Shown piece by piece: positions 36,098 through 43,882 of a stretch of 64,000 nucleotides of DNA (position 1 is the first letter of the stretch; every line of letters starts with the position of its first letter). The DNA is taken from positions 1,364,001-1,428,000 of the forward strand of contig NZ_CP115175.1 in assembly GCF_027912415.1 (NCBI RefSeq), in the 5' to 3' direction. The notes below the pieces were generated by a model, which saw nothing but the letters and a program-made list of their open reading frames with translations, made no database searches and was not told where the DNA came from. Source of the stretch: Homoserinibacter sp. YIM 151385. GTDB taxonomy: Bacteria; Actinomycetota; Actinomycetes; Actinomycetales; Microbacteriaceae. The translations under genes and the position numbers were made by a program.

Positions 36098-37914
36098 CAC
36101 TCGTCCTCCCACTCCGGCGCGTGCTCCCGCGCGTACTGGACCTGCGAGTTGCCGACGCCCTGCGGGACCATCGGCCACACCATCGCGTCCCGGCTGACGA
36201 CGAAGTCGATCACGACGGGACGGTCGTTCGTCTCGAGCGCGAGCGTGATCGCGGCGTCGATCTCCTCCTTCTTCGTGACGCGGATGCCGAGGGCGCCGTA
36301 GGCGTCGGCGAGCTTCACGAAGTCGGGCACCATGCGGGTCTGCTCGCCGTCCTTGACCGATCCCGTGTTCAGGTCGGTGAAGGAGTGGCGGCCGTCGTAG
36401 AAGAGCGTCTGCCACTGGCGCACCATGCCGAGCGAGGAGTTGTTGATGATCGCGACCTTGATGGGGATGTCGTTGATCGTGCAGGTGGCGAGCTCCTGAT
36501 TGGTCATCTGGAAGCAGCCGTCGCCGTCGATCGCCCACACCGTGCGGTGCGGCTCCGCGACCTTCGCGCCCATCGCGGCGGGCACCGAGTAGCCCATCGT
36601 GCCGGCGCCGCCCGAGTTGAGCCAGGCGTGCGGGCGCTCGTACTTGATGAACTGCGCGGCCCACATCTGGTGCTGGCCGACCCCGGCCGCGTAGACGGCC
36701 TCGGGGCCCGAGAGCGCGCCGATCCGCTCGATGACGTGCTGGGGCGAGAGGAGGCCGTCATCCGGCTCCGTGTAGCCGAGCGGGAAGTTGGCGCGCAGCT
36801 GCTCGAGGCGCGTCCACCAGTCGGCGTAGTCGGGCTTCGCCGAGCCGCCGAGCTGGCCGACCGCGTCGATGAGGTCCGCGATGACCTCCTTCGCATCCCC
36901 CACGATCGGCACGTCGGTCGCCATGATCTTGCCGATCTCGGCCGGATCGATGTCGACGTGGACGATCTTCGCCTCGGGCGCGAACTCGCTCACCTTGCCG
37001 GTGACCCGGTCGTCGAAGCGGGCGCCGAAGGAGATGATGAGGTCCGACTCCTGGAGGCCGAGCACGGCCGGCACGGAGCCGTGCATGCCCGGCATGCCGA
37101 GGTGCTGCGGGTGGGAGTCCGGGAAGGCGCCGCGGGCCATGAGCGTCGTGACGACGGGGGCGCCGGTCAGCTCGGCGAGCTTCAGCAGCTCGGCGTGCGC
37201 ACCGGAGCGGATGACGCCGCCGCCCACGTAGAGGACGGGCTTCCGCGAGGAGAGCAGGAGCTCCGCCGCCGCGACGATCTGCTTGCCGTGCGCCTTCGTG
37301 ACGGGGCGGTAGCCGGGCAGCTCGACCTTCGGCGGCCAGATGAACGGCGCCGAGTTCTGCTGCGCGTCCTTCGTGACGTCGACGAGCACGGGGCCGGGGC
37401 GTCCGGTCGTCGCGATCTGGTAGGCGGCCGCGAGCGTCGCGGGCACGTCCTCGGGGCGGCGCACCAGGAAGGAGTGCTTCGTGATCGGCATCGTGATGCC
37501 CACGATGTCGACCTCCTGGAAGGCGTCCGTGCCCATGACGGTCGAGAACACCTGGCCGGTGAGCGCGATCATCGGCACGGAGTCCATGTGCGCGTCCGCG
37601 ATCGCGGTCACGAGGTTCGTGGCGCCGGGACCGCTCGTCGCGATCGCGACGCCGACGCGACCCGAGGCCGCGGCGTAGCCCTCGGCCGCGTGGCCGGCGC
37701 CCTGCTCGTGACGGACCAGGATGTGGCGCACCGCCTCCGAGGCCATGAGCTCGTCGTAGAACGGCATGATCGCGCCGCCCGGGAGGCCGAAGACGTCGGT
37801 GACGCCGAGCTTCTCGAGGGTGGCGAGGATCTGGCCGGAGCCGGTCAGGATGGGCGGCTCGCCGCCCGCGGCAGGGCGCGGCGCGGCGGGCGCAGCGGAT
37901 GCATCCGCAGTCAT
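36097..37914 (-). CDS. ilvB: Acetolactate synthase large (catalytic) subunit
   Basis: A 605-residue ThDP enzyme. The catalytic glutamate is at about residue 70 ([13 protein letters not shown]), FAD-domain motifs lie in the middle ([14 protein letters not shown]), and the ThDP/Mg2+ motif is [16 protein letters not shown] followed by [13 protein letters not shown]. It converts pyruvate to acetolactate (or acetohydroxybutyrate). The start lies only 46 bp behind ilvD, so ilvD-ilvB-ilvN-ilvC probably form one transcription unit. I see no leader peptide or attenuator in that gap. Confidence 0.97.
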
Positions 37915-37960
37915 AGGGGGTGTCCTTCGTGTCGTGAAGAGCTGGTGAGAGGAGCGCGAG

Positions 37961-39679
37961 CTACCCCGTGACGGCGCCTTCCGCGGCGGAGCGCACGAGC
38001 TTGGAGTACTTCGCGAGGACGCCACGGGTATAGCGCGGAGGAAGCGGAGCCCAGCCGTCGCGGCGGGCTTCCAGCTCGGCCGGATCGACCAGTAGGTCGA
38101 TCGACCGGGCTGCGATATCGACCCGGATCTGATCACCATCTCTCACGAAGGCGATGGGACCTGCGTCGACAGCCTCGGGAGCGATGTGGCCGACGCACAG
38201 GCCGGTTGTGCCGCCTGAGAATCGTCCGTCGGTCAAGAGTAGTACATCCTTGCCGAGCCCCGCGCCCTTGATGGCGGCCGTGATGGCGAGCATCTCGCGC
38301 ATGCCCGGGCCGCCCTTGGGGCCCTCGAAGCGGATGACGACGACGTCGCCGGCCGCGATCTCGCCGTTCGTGAGCGCATCCATCGCCGCCCGCTCGCGCT
38401 CGAAGACGCGCGCGGGGCCCTCGAAGGTCGCGGCGTCGAAGCCCGCGGTCTTGACGACGGCGCCCTCGGGGGCGAGCGAGCCCTTGAGGATCGTGAGGCC
38501 GCCCGTCTCGTGGATCGGGTCGTCGAGCTGACGCAGCACCGCGCCGTCGAGCTTCGGCGGGTCGATGTCGGCGAGGTTCTCGGCGAGCGTCTTGCCGGTG
38601 ACGGTGAGCGCGTCGCCGTGCATGAGGCCGGCATCCAGGAGCGCCTTCATGAGCACGGGGAGGCCCCCGCGGCGGTCGACGTCGTTCATGACGTACTGGC
38701 CGAAGGGCTTGAGGTCGCCGATGTGCGGCACCTTCGAGCCGATGCGGTTGAAGTCGTCGAGGGTCAGCTCGACCTCCGCCTCGTGCGCGATCGCGAGCAG
38801 GTGCAGCACGATGTTCGTCGAGCCGCCGAGCGCCATGCCGACCGCGATCGCGTTCTCGAAGGCCTTCTTCGTCAGGATCGTCCGCGCCGTGATGCCGGTG
38901 CGCAGCAGGTTCACGACGGCCTCGCCCGAGCGGTGCGCGTAGTAGTCGCGGCGGCGGTCGTAGCTGGGCGGCGAGGCGGAGCCGGGGATCGACAGCCCGA
39001 GCGCCTCCGCGACGCTCGCCATGGTGTTCGCGGTGTACATGCCGCCGCAGGAGCCCTCGCCCGGCGCGAAGGCGCACTCGATCGTCTTCGCGTCCTCGAG
39101 GCTCATCTTGCCGGCCTTGACCGCGCCGACGGCCTCGAAGGAGTCGATGATCGTGATCTCCTTCTCCGTGCCGTCGCTCAGGCGCACCCAGCCGGGGGCG
39201 ATGGAGCCCGCGTAGAGGAAGACGCTCGCGAGGTCGAGGCGCGCGGCCGCCATGAGCATGCCCGGGATGGACTTGTCGCAGCCCGCGAGCAGGACGGAGC
39301 CGTCGAGGCGCTCGGCCTGCATGACGGTCTCGACGCTGTCGGCGATGACCTCGCGGCTCACGAGCGAGAAGTGCATGCCCTCGTGACCCATCGAGATGCC
39401 GTCGGAGACGGAGACGGTGCCGAACTGGAGCGGGTAGCCGCCGCCCGAGTGCACGCCCTCCTTCGCCGCCTGCGCGAGGCGCGCGAGGCTGAGGTTGCAG
39501 GGGGTGATCTCGTTCCAGGAGCTCGCGATGCCGATCTGGGGCTTCTCCCAGTCCTCATCGCCCATGCCGACCGCACGGAGCATCCCGCGGCTCGTCGTGG
39601 CCTCGATGCCGTCCGTGACGACACGCGAGCGGGGCTTCCAGTCGGGCGCGCCGGCGCCCTCGGCAGGTGTTTCAGGCAT
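37961..39679 (-). CDS. ilvD: Dihydroxy-acid dehydratase with anomalous 3' end
   Basis: A 572-residue Fe-S dehydratase, third common step of Ile/Val synthesis. Cluster cysteines occur in [12 protein letters not shown] and [14 protein letters not shown], and the substrate motif in [11 protein letters not shown]. The C-terminal motif [11 protein letters not shown] is intact. The reading frame is unbroken, but about 230 bases near the 3' end (38018-38252) use codons otherwise rare in this window (see findings). The start is six bases after TACACT, so the message is probably leaderless. Confidence 0.97.
   Translation of the reverse strand: MPETPAEGAGAPDWKPRSRVVTDGIEATTSRGMLRAVGMGDEDWEKPQIGIASSWNEITPCNLSLARLAQAAKEGVHSGGGYPLQFGTVSVSDGISMGHEGMHFSLVSREVIADSVETVMQAERLDGSVLLAGCDKSIPGMLMAAARLDLASVFLYAGSIAPGWVRLSDGTEKEITIIDSFEAVGAVKAGKMSLEDAKTIECAFAPGEGSCGGMYTANTMASVAEALGLSIPGSASPPSYDRRRDYYAHRSGEAVVNLLRTGITARTILTKKAFENAIAVGMALGGSTNIVLHLLAIAHEAEVELTLDDFNRIGSKVPHIGDLKPFGQYVMNDVDRRGGLPVLMKALLDAGLMHGDALTVTGKTLAENLADIDPPKLDGAVLRQLDDPIHETGGLTILKGSLAPEGAVVKTAGFDAATFEGPARVFERERAAMDALTNGEIAAGDVVVIRFEGPKGGPGMREMLAITAAIKGAGLGKDVLLLTDGRFSGGTTGLCVGHIAPEAVDAGPIAFVRDGDQIRVDIAARSIDLLVDPAELEARRDGWAPLPPRYTRGVLAKYSKLVRSAAEGAVTG
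38018..38252 (-). other. Tract of atypical codon use inside ilvD
   Basis: Within the ilvD frame this stretch uses GTA, CTA, TTG, TCA, ACA, AGA, GGT, CTT and CCT, codons nearly absent just outside it. GC falls from roughly 73% to about 62% over its 5' part (38101-38250 by hand count). The protein sequence remains a good IlvD C-terminus, suggesting replacement by a homologous segment from a lower-GC relative. Confidence 0.6.
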
Positions 39680-39685
39680 GTGACG

Positions 39686-39691
39686 AGTGTA
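39686..39691 (-). promoter_or_regulatory. -10 box of a leaderless promoter (ilvD)
   Basis: TACACT on the minus strand is six bases before the ilvD ATG at 39679. The divergent SDR gene begins only about 30-40 bp away, so the two promoters are packed together. Confidence 0.6.
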
Positions 39692-39719
39692 GAGCGGCCG
39701 GGGGTGCAGGATGGACGGC

Positions 39720-40493
39720 ATGGGACGCCCGGGAGCACTCGTCATCGGCGTCGGCCGCGCCTCCTCGATCGGGGCGGGGATCGCCGCGCGCCTCGCCCGG
39801 GAGGGCTGGGACCTCGCGTTCACCCACCGCACCGAGCACGACCTCCGGCTGGGCGGCACGGCCGAGGATCCCGAGCGGATCGCGGCGGAGCTGCGGCAGG
39901 CGGGCGCGCGCGTCGTGCACCGCGACCTCGATCTCGCGGACGCGCAGGCCGCGCAGTCGGTCGTCCCCTGGGCGGCCGGCGAGCTCGGGCCGCTGACCGC
40001 GCTCGTCCTGACGCACGCCGAGGGCGTCGACAGCGACATCGCCTCCACGAGCGTCGAGAGCTGGGATCGCCACTTCGCGGTCAACGCGCGGGCGAGCTGG
40101 CTGCTCGTGCGCGACTTCGCGGCGCAGGCCCCGGGGCTCGAGGCCGAGGGGCCGCGGGCCGGCACCGGCCGAGGCCGCATCGTCGCGCTCACGAGCGACC
40201 ACGTCGCGTACAACCTGCCCTACGGCGCCTCGAAGGGCGCGCTCGACCGGCTCATCCAGGGCGCCGCGGTCGAGCTCGGCGACCGCGGCATCACCGCGAA
40301 CCTCGTCAACCCCGGGCCGATCGACACGGGGTGGATGGATGACGCGATCCGGGAATGGGGTCTCACCCGTCAGCGCACGGGGCGCCTCGGCACCCCGGCC
40401 GACACGGCATCCCTCGTGGCCTGGCTGCTCTCCCCCGACGCCGGCTGGGTGACGGGCCAGCTCATCACGTCCGACGGCGGCTTCTCGAGCTGA
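39720..40493 (+). CDS. Short-chain dehydrogenase/reductase (SDR)
   Basis: A 257-residue Rossmann enzyme. The glycine-rich loop is atypical ([15 protein letters not shown], rather than TGxxxGIG). The catalytic pair YGASKGAL is present, with a serine in ALTSDHVAY. The C-terminal SDR block is [11 protein letters not shown] and [12 protein letters not shown]. The atypical loop and the FTHRTEHD region recall enoyl-ACP-reductase-like and 3-oxoacyl reductase-like SDRs. An ATG nine bases earlier (39711) is also possible; 39720 is preferred because CAGGAT lies seven bases before it. Substrate unknown. Confidence 0.85.
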   Translation: MGRPGALVIGVGRASSIGAGIAARLAREGWDLAFTHRTEHDLRLGGTAEDPERIAAELRQAGARVVHRDLDLADAQAAQSVVPWAAGELGPLTALVLTHAEGVDSDIASTSVESWDRHFAVNARASWLLVRDFAAQAPGLEAEGPRAGTGRGRIVALTSDHVAYNLPYGASKGALDRLIQGAAVELGDRGITANLVNPGPIDTGWMDDAIREWGLTRQRTGRLGTPADTASLVAWLLSPDAGWVTGQLITSDGGFSS

Positions 40494-40494
40494 G

Positions 40495-40564
40495 CCGCGA
40501 TGCGGGTTTCTCCGCATTCGCCGCGCGGATCCGCGCGGCGAATGCGGAGAAACCCACATCGCGG
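40495..40564. repeat. Near-perfect 70-bp palindrome filling the gap between convergent genes
   Basis: Arms 40495-40528 and 40531-40564 match at 33 of 34 positions. It occupies nearly all of the space between the SDR stop (40491-40493) and the mrpG stop codon at 40566. The core is shared with the palindrome at 7652-7707. It probably works as a bidirectional terminator. Confidence 0.88.
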
Positions 40565-40565
40565 G

Positions 40566-40928
40566 CTAGTGCTCGGGGCGGCTCGCCTCGTCGACGGCGT
40601 CGGCGAGGTCGTCCCGCACCATGAGGTCCTCGCGGTAGTTGCCGGTGCGGTAGCCCGCGCGCCCCACCATGTGGGCCGCGACCGGCGCCGTGAGCATCTG
40701 GAACAGCACGACCGGCAGGAGCGCGAGCAGCGTCGACCAGCTGCGGTCGGCGAGCGCGATCGCCGCGACCACGAACACGAGCCCGAGGATCTGCGGCTTC
40801 GTGCCGGCGTGGAGGCGCGTCAGGGCATCCGGGAACCGGAGCAGGCCGACGCCCGCCGCGAGCGACAGCGCGCCGCCGAGCACGAGCAGGATCGCCGCCG
40901 CGAGGTCGAGCGGCATGTCGAGGCTCAC
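40566..40928 (-). CDS. mrpG: Mrp Na+/H+ antiporter subunit G
   Basis: A 120-residue MnhG/PhaG subunit with three membrane helices. The LLRFPDALTRLHAGTKPQILG loop is diagnostic. A polar C-terminus follows (GYRTGNYREDLMVRDDL). Last gene of the six-gene Mrp operon, its start overlapping mrpF by four bases. It works in the membrane as part of the multi-subunit cation/proton antiporter. Confidence 0.95.
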   Translation of the reverse strand: MSLDMPLDLAAAILLVLGGALSLAAGVGLLRFPDALTRLHAGTKPQILGLVFVVAAIALADRSWSTLLALLPVVLFQMLTAPVAAHMVGRAGYRTGNYREDLMVRDDLADAVDEASRPEH

Positions 40929-41209
40929 GAGCCGCCACCCCCCTGGATGCCGCGATCCTGCTTCGAGACGTAGCGCGCGACCGCGACCGTGCCGAAGATC
41001 GCGGACGCCGCGAGGACGAGCATGAGCGGGATCGAGCGCGTGTGGTGGTTCACGACCATCTCCATCCCGACGATGAGCATGAGGCAGGTGAGCAGCACGT
41101 CGGAGGCGATCATGCGGTCGAGGATCGAGGGGCCGCGGACGACGCGGAAGACCGCGAGGAGGCCGGTCGCCGCGAACAGCGCGCCCGCGATCCAGTGCAG
41201 GACGGTCAT
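40925..41209 (-). CDS. mrpF: Mrp Na+/H+ antiporter subunit F
   Basis: A 94-residue MnhF/PhaF subunit with three helices. The signature FRVVRGPSILDRMIASDVLLT is clear. Overlaps mrpE and mrpG by four bases on either side. The short Gly/Ser tail (GIQGGGGS) is unremarkable. Confidence 0.95.
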   Translation of the reverse strand: MTVLHWIAGALFAATGLLAVFRVVRGPSILDRMIASDVLLTCLMLIVGMEMVVNHHTRSIPLMLVLAASAIFGTVAVARYVSKQDRGIQGGGGS

Positions 41210-41775
41210 GCGTCGAGCCTCCTCAGATCGGCGCGCGAGCCGAGCGCGCGGACGGCGCCGCGCTCGACGCGGAGGACGTCGCGGCGGACCTTCTCGATGT
41301 CGGCCTCCGTGCGGGCGCCGAGCGCGTGGAGGTAGAGGATCGAGCGGTCGCGGTCGACCTCGACGACGATGGAGCCCGGCACGAGCGAGACGACGACGGA
41401 GGTGATCGTCACGATGAAGTCGCTGCGGGTGTGCAGCTGCACCGCGATGACCGCGTTGCCCCGGATGCCGCGCGGGTCGAAGGCGCGCGCCGCGACCTGG
41501 AAGGAGGCCCGCACGAGATCCCAGAGGAAGATCCCGAGGAACACGAACAGCCAGAGCACGTTGGTGCGACCCGAGAGCTCGACGGGCGGCAGGTAGAAGA
41601 CGCGCGTCACGACCACCGCGACGGCGAGACCGCTGAGCACCGAGAGCCAGGAGACGGTGCCCCAGAGCAGCATCCACAGCAGGACGAGGGCGACGAGGAG
41701 CGGGAGCTGCTGCCACACGATGGCGCCGATCTCGAGCTTCTCCTCGCGGGTGCGCCCCCCGGCCTGCCCGCTCAC
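41206..41775 (-). CDS. mrpE: Mrp Na+/H+ antiporter subunit E
   Basis: A 189-residue MnhE/PhaE subunit. Two to three N-terminal helices (LLVALVLLWMLLWGTVSWL) precede the conserved WDLVRASFQVAARAF and SLVPGSIVVEVDRD motifs. The C-terminal domain is cytosolic. The GTG start at 41775 overlaps the mrpD stop. Confidence 0.94.
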   Translation of the reverse strand: MSGQAGGRTREEKLEIGAIVWQQLPLLVALVLLWMLLWGTVSWLSVLSGLAVAVVVTRVFYLPPVELSGRTNVLWLFVFLGIFLWDLVRASFQVAARAFDPRGIRGNAVIAVQLHTRSDFIVTITSVVVSLVPGSIVVEVDRDRSILYLHALGARTEADIEKVRRDVLRVERGAVRALGSRADLRRLDA

Positions 41776-43403
41776 GGCGCACCCTCCGGGAACACGCTCG
41801 CGATGTAGGAGGCGCTCTCCAGGCTCTCGCCCGCGCGGGCCGCGAGCTCGTAGAGCGGTCCGGCCGCGACGGTGAGCACGAGGCTCACGAGCACCATGCC
41901 GGCGGTCGCGCCGATCATGAGCCGCGGCGTCGTCTTCGCCTCCTGCACCTGCACGGCCGCCGTCACGGGGGCGGTGCCGCCGGCGAGGAGCGCATCGGGG
42001 GCCGCGAGGCGCTCGGGCTCGTGCCCGCTGCGCACCGGGTCCTCGCCGGCCGCCGCGGCATCCGCGTCGTGCTGCTCGGCGACCTCCCGTGCGGAGCGCC
42101 AGAAGGCGAGGCTCCACACGCGGATCAGCGCGTACAGGGTGAGCAGCGAGACGAGGGCCCCCGCGCCGACGAGCGTCCAGGCGAGCCAGGACCCCTCGAG
42201 CGCGCTCGCCTCGAAGAGCGCGAGCTTGCCGATGAAGCCGGAGAAGGGCGGGATGCCGCCGAGGTTGAGCGCCGGCACGAAGAAGAGGATCGCGAGGAGC
42301 GGGGATGCCGCGAGCAGTCCGCCGAGGCGGGTGATCGAGGTGGTGCCGCCGACGCGCTCGATGAGCCCCGTCGCGAGGAACAGCGTCGTCTGCACGACGA
42401 TGTGGTGCACGACGTAGTAGATCGCGGCCGCCGTGCCCTCCGCGGTCCCGAGGCCGACACCGAGCACCATGTAGCCGATGTGGCTGACGAGGGTGAAGGA
42501 GAGCAGTCGCTTGATGTCGGTCTGGGCGACCGCGCCGAGCACGCCGACGACCATCGTGAGGCCCGCGATCACGAGCAGCAGCCAGTTGAGGTCGGGACCG
42601 GGGAAGATGAGCGTCTCGGTGCGGAGGATCGCGTAGACGCCGACCTTCGTGAGCAGGCCCGCGAAGACCGCCGTGACCGGTGCGGGCGCCGTCGGGTAGG
42701 AGTCCGGCAGCCAGAAGGAGAGCGGGAACACCGCCGCCTTGATGCCGAAGGCGACGAGCAGCATGACGTGGAGCACGATCTGCACCGAGCCGTCGATCTC
42801 GCCCATCCGCACCGAGATGTGGGCGATGTTGACGGTGCCGAGCGCGCCGTAGATGAGCGCGATGGAGGCGAGGAACAGCGCCGAGGAGACGAGGCTCACG
42901 ACGATGTAGGTCGTGCCGGCGCGGATGCGCGCCTCCGTGCCGCCGAGGGTGATGAGCACGTAGCTCGCGACGAGCAGGATCTCGAACCCGACGTAGAGGT
43001 TGAAGAGGTCGCCCGCGACGAAGGCGTTGAAGACGCCCGTGCCGAGGATGAGGTAGGTCGGGTAGTAGATCGAGACCGGCGTCTCGTCGTGCCCGTCCGC
43101 GAGACCCTGCCCGACCGAGAAGACGAGGACCGCGAGGAGCACGATCGCCGAGATGAGGAGCAGGAGGGCCGAGAGCCGGTCGACGACGAGCGCGATGCCG
43201 TAGGGCGCCGCCCAGCCGCCGACCTCCATGACCAGGGTGCCCTCGGCATCCACCTGCACGAGCAGGACGGCGCTGATCGCGACGACGACCACGAGCGCGA
43301 GGATCGACACGATGCGCTGCAGGCGGGGGCGCTTGCCGAGGACGAGCGCGAGCGCCGCGCCGAGCAGCGGCACGAGGACGACGGCGGGCACGAGGGCGAT
43401 CAT
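41772..43403 (-). CDS. mrpD: Mrp Na+/H+ antiporter subunit D
   Basis: A 543-residue NuoN/NuoM-like proton-channel subunit with about 14 helices. Typical motifs are FNLYVGFEILLVASY, KAAVFPLSFWLPDSYPTAP (with the conserved lysine) and QTDIKRLLSFTLVSHIGYM. An inserted polar loop of about 60 residues near the C-terminus (from REVAEQHDADAAAAGEDP) precedes the last helix. ATG at 43403 overlaps mrpC. Confidence 0.96.
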   Translation of the reverse strand: MIALVPAVVLVPLLGAALALVLGKRPRLQRIVSILALVVVVAISAVLLVQVDAEGTLVMEVGGWAAPYGIALVVDRLSALLLLISAIVLLAVLVFSVGQGLADGHDETPVSIYYPTYLILGTGVFNAFVAGDLFNLYVGFEILLVASYVLITLGGTEARIRAGTTYIVVSLVSSALFLASIALIYGALGTVNIAHISVRMGEIDGSVQIVLHVMLLVAFGIKAAVFPLSFWLPDSYPTAPAPVTAVFAGLLTKVGVYAILRTETLIFPGPDLNWLLLVIAGLTMVVGVLGAVAQTDIKRLLSFTLVSHIGYMVLGVGLGTAEGTAAAIYYVVHHIVVQTTLFLATGLIERVGGTTSITRLGGLLAASPLLAILFFVPALNLGGIPPFSGFIGKLALFEASALEGSWLAWTLVGAGALVSLLTLYALIRVWSLAFWRSAREVAEQHDADAAAAGEDPVRSGHEPERLAAPDALLAGGTAPVTAAVQVQEAKTTPRLMIGATAGMVLVSLVLTVAAGPLYELAARAGESLESASYIASVFPEGAP

Positions 43404-43882
43404 GTGGTGGCCTCCTCCTGCGGGCTCGGGCTGCCGACGGTGCGGTCGGCGGCCTCGTCGGCCTCCGTGTGCTCGTCGTCGACGAAGTCGGTGTCGGCGT
43501 CGACCGCGGCCTCCTCCTCGGGCACGCCGCCCGCGCTGAGCGCGAGGTCGGCCTCGTCGTCCTCGACCTCGTCGGCCTGGCCGAGGCGCCAGGAGCGGTA
43601 GATGAGGGCGAGGAGGAAGGCGGAGACGCCGAAGGTGATGACGATCGCGGTGAGCACGAGGGCCTGCGGCAGCGGGTCGGTCATGTCGCTCGAGGGCGCC
43701 TCGCCGTCGGCGATGGGTGCGACCCCCGGCATCCCGGCCATCGAGAAGATGAGGAGGTTCGTGGCGTTGCCGACGAGGAGGAAGCCGAGGAGGACGCGGG
43801 TCATGCTGCGCTCGAGCATGAGGTAGACGCCGCAGGCGTACAGCACGCCCATGACGAGCAGGATCGTCAGCGAGAGGCTCAC
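43400..43882 (-). CDS. mrpC: Mrp Na+/H+ antiporter subunit C with long acidic tail
   Basis: A 160-residue MnhC/NuoK-like subunit. The first 105 residues are standard (GVYLMLERSMTRVLLGFLL, DPLPQALVLTAIVI). The remaining ~55 form a strongly acidic, low-complexity extension rich in Asp/Glu (for example VDADTDFVDDEHTEADEA) that typical MnhC proteins of 110-115 residues lack. GTG at 43882 overlaps the mrpA stop. Confidence 0.94.
   Translation of the reverse strand: MSLSLTILLVMGVLYACGVYLMLERSMTRVLLGFLLVGNATNLLIFSMAGMPGVAPIADGEAPSSDMTDPLPQALVLTAIVITFGVSAFLLALIYRSWRLGQADEVEDDEADLALSAGGVPEEEAAVDADTDFVDDEHTEADEAADRTVGSPSPQEEATT

Noticed and set aside
37915-37960. Search for an ilv leader peptide or attenuator before ilvB
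   Set aside because: The gap to ilvD is only 46 bp and holds no branched-chain codon run or terminator/antiterminator pair.
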